Positions 31,719-42,475 of a stretch of 64,000 bases of DNA are shown piece after piece (position 1 is the first letter of the stretch; the number at the start of each line of letters is the position of its first letter). Below the pieces are notes generated by a model. The model was not told where the DNA came from. It was given only the letters and a program-made list of their open reading frames with translations, and ran no database searches. The position numbers and the translations under genes are program-made. This DNA comes from Agrypnia vestita (taxonomy: Eukaryota; Arthropoda; Insecta; Trichoptera; Phryganeidae): positions 454,109 through 518,108 of the forward strand of contig JADDOH010023653.1 in NCBI GenBank assembly GCA_016648135.1. The letters are read 5' to 3'.

Positions 31719-33230
31719 CGTTTTTTGGCTTTTTTTTCGCACATATTTACCGTTTTCTCCGCGAGTATACACGATTATCACAATTTTTAAAAAGAATACA
31801 AAGGACAAATTTTCTCCGCGTGTCGTTTTCTAATAATTTATTTTCTTTTTTCGATTCTACGCTCGATCGCGTGAAATTTCGTTTTTACTGCACATCTCGG
31901 AGTATTACGATCGGATTCAAAATAAAAGTATGATGTTTTGTGCCGAATTCAGTCATCTTTGTTTTTAAATACATCAATTTTGCGTAGCTTTCTTTCTCGG
32001 CGAAATGCAAAAATAAATCACCGTTTTCAGTCCGTTTTCGCGAGAACGCCGTTTATGAAGGCGTAGTTTTAACGAAATTAAAAAATCGAGTACCAGGTTC
32101 AATCTAAAGTTAGAGGCGCCATCTATTGCGTATTTTTTGAATTTTTTTTACCCCTTCTTTTTTCTCGGTACGCAACAAAAGTAGAAATTTCCGTTTCTTT
32201 AATTACTCGGTCAAAAAAAATCGCACAGACACGCGAGTAGCATCACCACATGACGTTTAACGGTGCGCATCTTTTCTATTGAAAATAATTACTTCCAGAC
32301 GCGTTTCCAAGCAGGGAAATCTTTTTAGTACGTTTTTTCGCCTTTTTTATATTTTTGTATGCTGCTCCGCGACAGGGAGGCCTACATTCATTCGCGATAT
32401 CTCAATCGATAGAAAAAGAGTGCAGCTAGCGAGTCTAGCAAAAAATATTGTTCTGAAATGAAACATTTTAGCGTGACGGACACTTACATCTGGTTTCACC
32501 ATTTCAGCCGTAGCTTCGCAGTAGTGAGACTAATTTCAAATTTAAAAAAGACGTTTTGTAGGGCCATTATCATTTTTAGGATAGTTATAAGCGAAACAAA
32601 TAATCATTTTTTTGTAGATATTCTTTTGTTTTACCGATTTTCCTTTCCTCGCTATAATTTTTGTTGAATTTCATTTTCTCTTTAGTTTGGGATGGACTCC
32701 CGTAGCAGGCAGATGCGATGGAGAAATTTTGGATTTTTTACGTAAATTCAATCAATATTTATTATTTAACCGTGCAATGGAACCGAGAGTAACGTCATGT
32801 TTAAATTGACGAGCTTGATCTGTATATATATGAAGCATTTTTCTTACAAGGCCGTTTATATGCGTTTTTTTAACTTTTTTCGCACATATTTACCGTTTTC
32901 TCTGCAAATATAAATGATAAATACAATTTTAAAAAAAATTAGAATAGACAAGGCTTTACCGCGTGACATTTTAACATTTATTTTCTTCTTTTTTTTCGTT
33001 CCGTGAAATGTCGTCTTTACTTCATATCTTTGTGAGCTTTACGACATTTTGGAATTTAAAACTTGATTGTAACAGCGCGTGATTTATTATTATACATCGT
33101 TTTCTTCTTCTTATCCTTTAACATTGTTTTATCATTTTTTAATGTTTTCAGCCTTTTTTTCATAAAGTCGTTTATGTAACTTTCTTTCGCACATATTTAC
33201 GGTCTTCTTGAAGTACTTTTTCGTAGGTGC
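31719..33230 (+). repeat. Diverged direct repeats with a TTTCGCACATATTTACCG motif
   Basis: The segments 31719-31930 and 32863-33066 match imperfectly, both beginning TTTTTTCGCACATATTTACC and GTTTTCTC. A third motif copy lies at 33184-33200. The region is T-rich with frequent CG dinucleotides, unlike its neighbours. Short frames here are low-complexity and unlikely to be genes. Confidence 0.6.
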
Positions 33231-34199
33231 GTTTAATGTTTGAAAAGGTACCTACTTACCGTTTTATTGAGTGTTCGCAAATTAGTAATTTTAGGGGTTG
33301 GAATTGTGATAAGTAAAGATACAAATAATGTATTTTAATGAAAAAAATCTCAATCATTCGTATCATGCCACATCCGTATAGTGTTTATTTATTTAAAATT
33401 CTATTAATTCATATTTTTATTTAGTTTATTTTTAAATAGATATTTATTTTTAAGTTAATTTACATATGTATTTATTTATTTATTTTGTATTAATTTTGAC
33501 ACTTATTTATCTATTTAAATATATTTATTTTTATTTATATATTTATTTACTTATTATTTATTTTTATATTTATTTAGTTATGTAATCAAAAATGACTCGC
33601 TTGAAATCGGCATTATGGAACTTGCGCACATGAAGTGTGCGCTTTATAGCAGAAATGCGAGACAAAGAATTCAATAATGTGAACTTGCGCACGGAGCCTT
33701 ATACCACAGATGCGTGTAACAGAAATTCTACGCACAAATTTGTTTATTTAAAATTAGTATTTCAGTAATATAAATATAATGTATTGTCGACCATTTTGAA
33801 TCGAATGCCAATCGTAAAGAATCTTAATTCAAAAGCTGACGAATGATCAGTTATTGAATATCAATTCGAAGACATTTATCTCTTATTTTAACTATCAAAA
33901 ACCAATACTTACATTTGTACCACTTCAAAAACAAATATAATAATTATATACTTATATACAACCCTAGACATAACTATTATTCGTACTATGTATCTCTTGC
34001 GTGATTATAATAATTGATATTTAGTATTTAGTGATTGTGAGCTATCGCGCGTACATGAGTAAACGCTTCTCCTAATATATATTCTTTTATAATACAAAGT
34101 AAAATTTAAATACGAAAGCTAAATTTGATTATCTATAATTAATCTTAAATTGTCTTATCTACTATATAATTAACACAATATATTAAAGTTTTCCTGCTT
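33231..34199. other. Low-complexity TTTA tract and short duplication
   Basis: A (TTTA)n-like tract fills 33405-33590. A GAACTTGCGCAC motif recurs at about 33619 and 33682, with similar following sequence, marking a diverged duplication of roughly 63-70 bp. No gene. Confidence 0.5.
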
Positions 34200-34570
34200 T
34201 TACTCCCGAACGCGCAGTCCGATCTTCGCCATCGGGGCGTCACCGGAAAGGGGAGCTCAGCGCGCAGTGTTTACCGTCAAACTTCTTCTTCGTTACTCAA
34301 CCAACAGTGAGTCCGTCTTCTTCTTCTTCGTTACTTAATCATCGGTGAGTCTGCCGCCAGGCTCAATTGCACGCGTGGTCGCGCAACGGGCACCTAGTCT
34401 ATTGTTATATTTTAAATGAATTTTCTATTTCTATATTTGCTATATGTTATCTTACTGATTTATTTTTACCTGTATTTTACGCTTATTTTTTCTTTCTTCG
34501 ATAATTTACAATAAAGTACGTTATGTGAAGGACGTACAGCGAATGGACTATTGCAGGTCTCTCCGGGTCA
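34200..34570 (+). other. Possible LTR-like segment
   Basis: GC-rich start, a duplicated CTTCTTCGTTACT unit (about 34284 and 34324), then AATAAA at about 34510 and a GC-rich end. This is consistent with an LTR or a transcript end, but no second copy is seen. Confidence 0.2.
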
Positions 34571-35672
34571 CAGTCGCCCTTTACACGACGTGACACGGAG
34601 ATGGCCTTTAGAGTAAAAAATTGTCAACCCGGTGTCTGAGTAGGACCGATACGGGAGCTTTCGCTCATAAAACGGTCCTGGGAATGCGGTGGGTGTCCAT
34701 TCACTGTACGGGTGAATAAACATACCTAATGCATATAAAAGCATTTGAATGCCACGCAAATAACTTATCCGCACAAGTACTAATGACTTATTATTGCTTT
34801 ATCGCAACAATTTGAACAATCGCATTCTTTTCAGTGTGGGGGGAAGAATGGTTTATTGCATTCCTAGAGCTGTTCGCGCCGATGTTCGGCGTGCGGACTC
34901 GCAGCTCGGGGCCCCGCGCCCCAGTTGTTGCAGCGCACTCCCGTTTAATGTTTCGCTCTTGAAATTATTCACTCGTCGCCTTTCCATCGATACGGAATGT
35001 TAATACGAAACAGAAGTCGGGTGATACATAAATCGTAATGACTTTTCTAGATAGCGGGTGAATTATTTTAAAATAATAGGAATAGCTTAGCTACTTGTTC
35101 GTAAAAATATAAAAATGAATAGCATTTTATACTTTTTAAATTTTTTGAAGGGAAATTATATTTAAATACTTTGAAATTATGTTGAGAAGCGTTTACTTCA
35201 TTTTCTTATTTAATTGCATCGTGCCAACATTCGCAGTGTAAGGAGTGACTAACTCACGGTGATCCAACAAAGATAACTATATTTCTTATTTTTTCCCATT
35301 ATATGGTTATTTAAGACATGAAGTAACTAACTAACGAGAATAATATGGGCATTTATTTATTTTTATCGCGTCAATATTCTCAATTGACCACCATCACACC
35401 ACCGTTAGTGGATTATTTATTTATCTCTCTACATTTATCTTAGATACTCGTTGATTAAAGCGGTTAAGTAAATTCAATTGACGAACACTGATATTTTTAG
35501 ATTCGATCCTTCGTAACGCGAGTTTTAACGGTTTATTTTAGTATTAAATAATTTATTTTGCGCCTAAGATTTGTACTTGTTTAAGAGGAAGCAATTTTAA
35601 AAAATCTTCCTCCCTCCGATATAAAGTCTTCAAATATAAATTGACCTCGAATAAGAATCACTTTTCACTTAC
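34571..35672. other. No gene; GC-rich patch at 34840-34990
   Basis: The patch contains CAGCTCGGGGCCCCGCGCCC. Its frames are not recognisable. Confidence 0.35.
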
Positions 35673-35954
35673 ACAGCTCAATCCCGCGATAATTCCCCTC
35701 GGCGGCGGCGCTAGGCGGCCGACATTCCGCCCTGGGAATCCCACGCCCACTGCCCTCGAAGTAATGGCCTCAATTTGTATAACCGTAAAATCTTTAATCG
35801 AATCCATAGCTGGAAATAGGCAAGGGCGGTAACAGACCGCCGTCTGCCATCCTGACCCGACCCATTGCTGGTTTCCATTAGGGCGGCCGTGGCGATGATT
35901 ACTTCCATAGTGAGGGTTCTTTTTCTTGTCGGCCTTCGCATATTTCTCTTTTTT
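35673..35954 (-). other. Candidate 282-nt exon, phase 0 at both ends
   Basis: On the minus strand a pyrimidine-rich acceptor (TATCTCCTCGCCGTCTCAAT then CGCAG) precedes 94 stop-free codons that begin KKEKYAKADKKKNPHYGSNH, and GTAAGT follows directly at 35672. Composition is strikingly GC-rich in an AT-rich window. The protein is not recognisable: a basic start, then Gly/Asn/His-rich, then a short mixed segment with APPPRG. Other frames are also fairly open, as expected in GC-rich DNA, so coding is unproven. Confidence 0.3.
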
Positions 35955-36190
35955 CTGCGATTGAGACGGCGAGGAGATAGACACAAAGCCAGCCTTGCCG
36001 GGAATCTATCAGTTTATCGGCTCCCTGATAGAATCCCCCGCTTGATAAAAGGGCTTGCGGTAAATTGGAGGCTATTAGCGACGCCCGGGATACTATCCGA
36101 AGCCTTAACTGCGACCGACGCCGTTAGATCCCCGTTACCCGTGCGATATGCGGTCGGGTTGTGCGACTATACGGGTTACTAGAGATGATC
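35690..36190. other. GC-rich, CpG-rich island
   Basis: The longest GC-rich block in the window with no transposon signature (GGCGGCGGCGCTAGGCGGCC, CGACCGACGCCGTTAG). Could be an exon, a conserved regulatory element or both. It overlaps the candidate exon. Confidence 0.5.
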
Positions 36191-36605
36191 TTTCACTGCG
36201 TACGATGTCGATTTCAATTAGCTTAAATCGACAAATAGACCGTGACAAACCGATTGATAAATCGCTCGTCCGTTTTCTACATTAACCGATTGACCGCTCA
36301 CTCTTTCTACGCTCGTTTTAAACATTTAGCTAATTGGGAAAATAAAAATTTTCTTGTACCTTCTTAAAAAATACGTGTTTATTTATCACGGTGAATTCTT
36401 TCTTTCGGGCGCTTTCTTACTTTGTCAATTCAAAACGAGAAACCTCCTTAGCGGAAATTCATCGTAATCTTTTGAAGTTCTTTTATTTACAACTCAAAGG
36501 TCTTTGCCTTCTTTTTGTATTTCTGACAGGCGATTAAAATGTAGATTCGCTCTAAGCCTGAATCCTTTAAGTAAACGTCACATCCGTTTTCAGTCAAATG
36601 CCAGT
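36191..36605. other. No gene seen
   Basis: Returns to AT-rich sequence; contains a small CGATTGATAAATCG near-palindrome at about 36249. Confidence 0.35.
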
Positions 36606-37390
36606 TTTTATTTTATTTTATTTTGGGAAACATACAGTACAATTTAAAAAAAAATTATATTATATCAAAAAAAATATTAATTTAGAATGACCAGTGAAGT
36701 TTCCTCGAAGCTGGTAAAAAAATAACTAAATAAAAAACAATGATAAAGAATATGTGGTAAATAATAAATATTTCAAAGATTTAAATTATGATAATGCATA
36801 AAATGGGAGGGGTGGAAAGAGGGAGGGAATGGGATTCGATTAAAGAAGTATCAAATTTAATTCAATAATCATAAATGAGATTAGGGAGTTTCATTTTAAA
36901 TATATGAATAAATTGTCAGTAAAAATGTCTAGACTATTTGTTGAATTTAACAAATTGTATTTTGAGGTGGAACGAGTTACAAAGCAGTTTTTTAAGTAGT
37001 TAGTCCTACCAAAGTTTGGATAAAATAAATTATTTGAACGCGTTGAGTATGTAAGACAACTTAAACCTATTTGCTCTAATAAATAGGGTGAGTCAACCAA
37101 GTTATTCAAGATTTTATTAAGATAACACAGATATTGTATGCATCTTCGATATGATAGAGGAGGAATTTTATTGTAACACTCGCTTTCTGTGTATGAGTTG
37201 AAGTCTAAACGGGAACGGAAATATAAAATATTGAGAAATTTGTGTTGGATATTTTCAAGTCGCTCACCGTATGTAGAATAATGAGTGTTCCAGACTTCTG
37301 ATCCAAACTCCAGTTGACTGCGTACAAATGAAAAATATTAAGTGATTAATTCATACATTTTTTTCATATGCACAAATGGTTGGTGTCAAT
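36606..37390 (-). pseudogene. Jockey-like LINE, 3' end of ORF2
   Basis: Minus strand. A continuous frame from about 37330 to a stop at 36891 reads SFVRSQLEFGSEVWNTHYST, then RLENIQHKFLNIL and, further on, SPYLLEQIGL and YLKNCFVTRSTSKYN. This is the thumb and C-terminal region typical of Jockey/CR1-type reverse transcriptases. The 3' untranslated part ends in an AAAAT repeat tail (read as TTTTATTTTATTTTATTTT at about 36606-36624). The element is 5' truncated. It would once have completed an ORF2 of about 900 residues. Confidence 0.85.
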
Positions 37391-37430
37391 TGAATCTCAG
37401 CTTCTGTATTTTTGAAATCATAAAATAATT

Positions 37431-37604
37431 ATCGATTTGTTGTCAATAAAATAGACCGTATTTATTTCATACTTCAATTTATGTACCTATATATTAAAAA
37501 TATGTTTATCCGTTCTTATCGATTTGTTGTCAATAAAATAGACCGTATTTATTTCATACTTCAATTTATGTACCTATATATTAAAAATATGTTTATCCGT
37601 TCTT
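37431..37604 (+). repeat. Exact tandem duplication, 2 x 87 bp
   Basis: 37431-37517 and 37518-37604 appear identical base for base (start ATCGATTTGTTGTCAATAAA). Either a recent duplication or an assembly artefact. Confidence 0.97.
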
Positions 37605-37685
37605 CCATGGCTGTCATCATTTGGCGGAAAAATATTTTTGATTTGGTCACTTAATCAAAATACTTTAGGGGCACAGTTTTGTGAT

Positions 37686-37787
37686 AAGGATTCAAATGTT
37701 TCACAATATTCTTTAGTTAGACTATGGTTTCATATATATATGCAGACATAGTCTAACTAAAAAATACTGTGAAACATTTGAATCCTT
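37686..37787. repeat. Long hairpin: 41-bp stem, 20-base loop
   Basis: AAGGATTCAAATGTTTCACA onward (37686-37726) pairs with 37747-37787 with only two mismatches in 41. The size is within the range of a miRNA precursor, but near-perfect pairing also fits a small foldback transposon. No flanking duplication is obvious. Confidence 0.95.
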
Positions 37788-37790
37788 CTT

Positions 37791-37990
37791 TCCTTTTTTT
37801 TTTTTAAATAAAAATGGGTACCCTCAATGCACCAATATTCTTAGTTTTCAATTTCAATTCAAACTATTCAATTCAATTCAATTCAAACTAAGCTAAGTGC
37901 TTGTGATATTGAGTAGGACTAACAAGGTGCCCCAAACCACGAGACTAGGCGAGACTCTTATCTCTCTATATCGACATGAGCAGGAGCCTC
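37791..37990 (-). mobile_element. Degraded SINE copy
   Basis: A T run at 37793-37804 (A tail on minus), a CAATTCAATTCAATTC stretch, then CTAAGCTAAGTGCTTGTGA and TAGGACTAACAAG, matching the body of the 13.8 and 19.6 kb SINEs. The tRNA head is scarcely recognisable. Confidence 0.6.
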
Positions 37991-38669
37991 GCAGGCTTAA
38001 AATCCTATGTCACAGATTCATATAATTTTCCTATAAAGAGGCGTTGTGTTTTGCAACCATCACATCAAATTATATGGAGGTTACGTATTGGCCTTTCATG
38101 TTTTACTGAGAAAAGTATAATTTTTTTATTCTTTTGATTAAATGTTTATATTAACCTTTTTTCAATATCTTTAAAAAAATCGTAAATGTATAAAAAATAT
38201 AGTCTTTTTAATAATAAATCTTTAATGGTCATTAAAATTTGAAAATCCTTACAAAAACAATAAATTGATTTATAACGAGATGATGATTATGTGAAATTGA
38301 AATTCTAGACAAATAATTTCGCTTTAAATTGTTATTATCGCTAATTAATCGCTAGGTTATTAATAGCTAACGTTCAACAATTGTCGAAAAATTAAAACAT
38401 GAATTGAAAATCTTTTAGTGTACTCGAAATGTCATTAGTCGAACTTGTTGCCGAATAGCACGGCGTATCACATATTCGATATCATTTTGACAATCAAAAA
38501 TTTTGTTTACATAATAATAATAAAAATGTTCGAACGCTTCCGTGTGAAGTTTTCTGAACTATTCTTCAAAATCCTCCATCGGAATTAATTGATGAGTCAT
38601 TGATGAGACGACATCTAATAGTACATAGACAGCTCTACACATACATTTGTAGTTCCATATCACTAAGGA
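37991..38669. other. No gene seen
   Basis: AT-rich, no recognisable feature. Confidence 0.4.
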
Positions 38670-38885
38670 TCATTCAGTTTATTTACTAACTAACAAACCT
38701 TCACGCCATTTCCCCGCAGTTGCAGGCAGAGAGGATAGAACGCTATTTTCTTCTATCTTAGCACACCAATCCACGGTTGTTGAGAATTTTATCTCCTCCA
38801 ATATTTGTAGTATCTGATCGTGCCAGGTCTTTCGCGGACCACCTCTATCTCTGCTGCTTTCCACACTCGCCTCACACACATATTT
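38670..38885 (-). pseudogene. R4/RTE-like LINE 3' end fragment
   Basis: The minus strand encodes GGPRKTWHDQILQILEE, matching the C-terminal GxPRxTWxDQI motif of the LINE at 42.5 kb. It ends through the same CTCTGCCTGCAACTGCGGGG-like tail region and a TTAGTTAGTAAA repeat tail. Only the last 60 or so codons are left. Confidence 0.75.
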
Positions 38886-39762
38886 TCATAACTTTACAAA
38901 ATCTGCATGTCAGTTATCTACGAGATTGTATATTTGATTGAGCGCTCTCATTTATCTCATTTATTTGATAGCATCAAAACTTATGACACTTGTAAACCGT
39001 GGATTTAAATCGAACAAAATGTAGAAGGAGTGCTCCCCAACCACACATGTGATGAAAATATATATTCTGCTATACCACCGGATCGCGGCCTGATGTAAAC
39101 ATATAAAATTTACATTTCTCGCGTAAAGAATTCTTCTTCGTAATAGATTCTTGTAATAATCGATACACGCTATTGCACACATCAGACAACTCACTGTTGT
39201 TTGCTTTGATGGATCACGCAACAAAATAAATTCATCAACAATAATACTCTATCATTTCTGATGGGTCCTATCCATCACCACTGGATAAATGATGCATTTT
39301 TTGGTTATGTTCCGTATATTCTTTCGCCACATTTAAATAAATCTTAGTGAGTTCACTTTACTAAATTTTTTTTTAAATTAAATGTATTTATAATATTCTG
39401 TTTTATCATAATCAAATTCTATAAAGCCAAAATTTTTGCTAAACGAACCCAGAAAATGCGCCATAGAATGTCTGCTTCCCTAATGTAAAGCCAATAAATG
39501 CCAAAATGTTTTTTTTACTCCTTTGTTCTTCAATGTTCTTCCCGAAAACATTAATAGTGTCAATACTCTGTCACTTTAAAAAAAATTGGTAAAGGGTATT
39601 ATGCTGACTGATTTAAGTGATATTCAAATGTATTTGGTATCCATTCTGTCAGTCAGTGTAGAAGAGACTCTCTACTTTCACCTTTCTACATAACACTATT
39701 CGTGAAGACATTAGTGTCACCTGCATAAGCGCAAATACCCAACTGCCGAAAATATGTCATAA
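38886..39762. other. No gene seen
   Basis: AT-rich; no recognised repeat. Confidence 0.35.
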
Positions 39763-39864
39763 AAGAGTTAAGGTTATTATTACGGTCGTTAGACATATTT
39801 AACTGTAAATATATTACGGATATTTTATACGAACCCTATATTTTTCCGAGAAACGATTCTCGAC

Positions 39865-39897
39865 GTTTCGTTGAATGCTTATTCAACGTCATCAGGA
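39865..39897 (-). ncRNA. Hammerhead-like ribozyme core, unit 1
   Basis: Minus strand: CTGATGA, a six-pair stem GTTGAA/TTCAAC with loop TAAGCA, then GAAAC and GTC, in the order of a hammerhead core with a minimal stem III. Flanking CTC and GAG could start stem I. One base between CTGATGA and the stem could pair with the G of GAAA, which is non-ideal. Confidence 0.5.
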
Positions 39898-40227
39898 GGA
39901 CGACTGTTTTTTTTTACCCGCGGAAGTAGAGGGCGGACTGATTACGGCTTTCGAGGCCGCAAATTAAATGCACTTTGTTGTGGATAAGATTTTTGTCTCG
40001 TCAAATCCGATGAAGTGACAGAGATTCCCTTTGGATGCATGTTCGCAGATTGCCGATATTACGTATTATTAATGCTGTGAGAACCGACCCGGAACAAGGG
40101 CTAACAGAATTTGCGACAAAGAAAACATTAAAGAGTTAAGGTTGTTATTACGGTCGTTAGATATATTTAACTGTAATATCGGATATTTTATAAGCACCGC
40201 ATGTATTACCGAGAACGCATGTATTAC

Positions 40228-40258
40228 GTTTCGTTGGATGCTTATCCAACGTCATCAG
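40228..40258 (-). ncRNA. Hammerhead-like ribozyme core, unit 2
   Basis: Same core, with stem GTTGGA/TCCAAC. Relative to unit 1 one A-T pair is replaced by G-C on both strands, a compensatory change. GAAAC is followed by GTA. Confidence 0.5.
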
Positions 40259-40744
40259 GAGGACGACCTTTACCCGCGGAGGTGGAGGTCGGACTGATTA
40301 TAAGTGCCGCTTTCTAGGGCGTAAATTGTATGCACTTTGTTGTGGAGTGTTCACTTCTTCTACCATAGAGGTCGCCAGTGTGCAATATGTAATAGTTACG
40401 TCGGCGGACTTTAATGCGACGTCTCTCAAGGGATGAATCAATGTCGTAAGAACAGGACGCCAATCTGCCTGGATCTAGTTTGAGTCGCCTTTATATAATG
40501 AAAAAAAATACTTCTTTTTGATAACAATTGATTCCTTGGTAGATCTGAGGAAGGATACTTAATCTGGTCACTTAATAAATGATTAGCTAAACTACAGAAA
40601 AATACAGAAATATTTCTCGTACTAATTCTTTATTGCGTCATATTAATTATTCAAAAGACCGATGTCAAAAGCACCAAGTATCGTCTTAAACCTATTTTAC
40701 ATAATACTGGGTGATACCTATTTTACATAATATTATCTAGGGTG

Positions 40745-41774
40745 ATATCCTTAAGAAGTCAATCTAATACACATTGGGAGAAAGTATCTGATGATTCTCG
40801 AAATCAGACCTGGATGGGCCTGATTTCTGGTTTCCTTGTTGCTGCGTACGACGATTCTCGGAATCTGAACTGGGCAGCTCTGATTCCTGGTTTCCTTGAT
40901 GATAGACTGGAATCACGATGATTTGATCTAGACCCTCCTCGCAACGATCTTCCCTAAAACTTTGTCTGTCTAACCACTCGTTCACGCTATTAACAAGTGA
41001 TCTTTCCGATTTTCTTGAATTTATTTCTAATAAATGCTCTTCAGCATTTAACTCTAAAATATCCGCTGCTAACACGGGTTTTTCTCGTATCTCGAACATC
41101 GCCTGTTCTCTCGCCATCTTCGCTCTTTACCTAGTAAGTCTCAAAAACTGAATTGAAGCTTCCCGTTTTGACGAGCTTATTGAGCTTTTCCCCGAAACAC
41201 TTCCTGAATTTACCTCCATTTCGACACGATCCGGCTCGAAGGATCAAATCTTCGTTCCAGCCCCGGGAAAAGAGACTGATCAATGTCTATACGACTCTCA
41301 AATCACTTCCCGGATCCCGGCTGGAACCCACCGATTCTTTTATAGTTTGAAATAAGGAATAACAAAACACAAAACATGAAATTATAAGCTAAGCGACCAA
41401 AGGGAAAATTCTTTAAAAATAGTAACCAAAAGGAATAAATATTAAAAAACCGGCACGAAGCTATGTGTTACTGATTCGAATAATGCTAATGAAATGCTGC
41501 CCCCTTTCTGAAAATCTTTAGCCACTTCCTGACATTTATTTTTGCAAAACAAAATATAAAATTACAAACTTCATGAGTGTTCCAAACATTTCTCCATTAA
41601 AAATTTCCAATATTTAAACTAAAAGTTGTAGAATTCTTACTCGCATAAAATTATAAAGAAAACACACCTTTTTATTGAGTATGTAGGTACTTAACATAAA
41701 AACAATTCCAATTTTGAAAACATTTTCATTATACTGCATTGCCAAATTATTTGATAAATATTTTGGAGGAAACA
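40745..41774 (-). mobile_element. BEL/Pao retrotransposon fragment: 5' LTR, leader and start of gag
   Basis: The minus-strand order is LTR (beginning TGTTTCCTCC at 41774), TATA box CTATAAAAG (41345-41337), non-coding leader, then the gag start at 41117. The LTR region matches 46013-46782 of the other fragment over most of its length, where it lies on the 3' side, as expected for the two LTRs of one family. Everything after the first 117 gag codons is missing. Confidence 0.75.
40764..41117 (-). pseudogene. BEL/Pao Gag N-terminal fragment
   Basis: 117 open codons start MAREQAMFEIREKPVLAADI and contain an acidic ELNAEEHLLEINS segment. Two similar repeats follow, GNQESELPSSDSENRRTQQQ and GNQKSGPSRSDFENH. 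The same wording is recognisable in the fragment at 44.15-44.34 kb, which continues into a Gag domain, so this is the Gag N-terminus. The family is assigned from that second copy. The last seven codons are outside the homology. Confidence 0.7.
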
Positions 41775-42475
41775 GTGCCATTGTTTTTCAAAAACCTCTA
41801 AATAATTACAATGCTTCCATTAAATCCAGCCAGGAAGTGGATGCGGTATCCAGGAGAGTGGTGGAAAATGACATATAACGTACATGTACATATTTTCATC
41901 AAAGTTCAATTTGAAATACTTGGTTCTGTTCTTTATGTTTATTCATGTTTCAAATTATATCTTATTTCCGGAACACAACCTAATAATAGATAAAATAATT
42001 TATCAATATTCTATAACATACAAATAAAAATTATCTATCATTCACAACATTTCTGAAGGGCCGAAGCAATTCAATTAATAAAGATCAATGATTCAAAAGA
42101 AAAACAAACAATTGTTGCAAAAAAAGAAAATAGATGACACAGGCCAAGAAATACACGGAGAAAACAATTAACATGAAACATTTCGATTATGGTGACAGCC
42201 TCTTTAAAAGCATAAAAATTCATTAAATATTAAATTCCTCTAACGATGCCCATTTGCGGTAACGCTTGAATTCTCGATAAACAATAGTTAATTATGCAAC
42301 AAAAAATTATTGAAATAAAATCCTTTAAATTTATGATGGGGAAGTGAGGTGCTGGAGGGGAATAGTATCGTTTTATAATTTAGAATTTAAAGTATTTAAT
42401 GTAACTTGAAGTGCATTTCATTTGTATCTGGCAGAATATTATGAAATATTAAAATATGAACTTACTTACTTACTC
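41775..42475. other. No gene seen
   Basis: AT-rich. A frame of 60 codons at 41811 has no recognisable content. Confidence 0.4.

Larger units (their letters stand above)
39763..40440 (-). mobile_element. Penelope-like tandem terminal units (two, offset about 369 bp)
   Basis: AGAGTTAAGGTTATTATTAC at 39763 recurs nearly unchanged at 40132. Each unit continues with GGTCGTTAGA, a hammerhead-like core, TTACCCGCGGA and GCACTTTGTTGTGGA. Tandem terminal repeats carrying hammerhead motifs are characteristic of Penelope-like elements. No reverse transcriptase frame is visible, so the class is inferred from architecture alone. Confidence 0.5.

Noticed and set aside
33405..33590. CRISPR-like regular repeats
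   Set aside because: A simple (TTTA)n tract in eukaryotic DNA; no spacer structure.
35865..36182. Plus-strand 106-codon frame in the GC-rich island
   Set aside because: Overlaps the minus-strand candidate exon, and long frames are expected on several strands in GC-rich sequence; residues look arbitrary.
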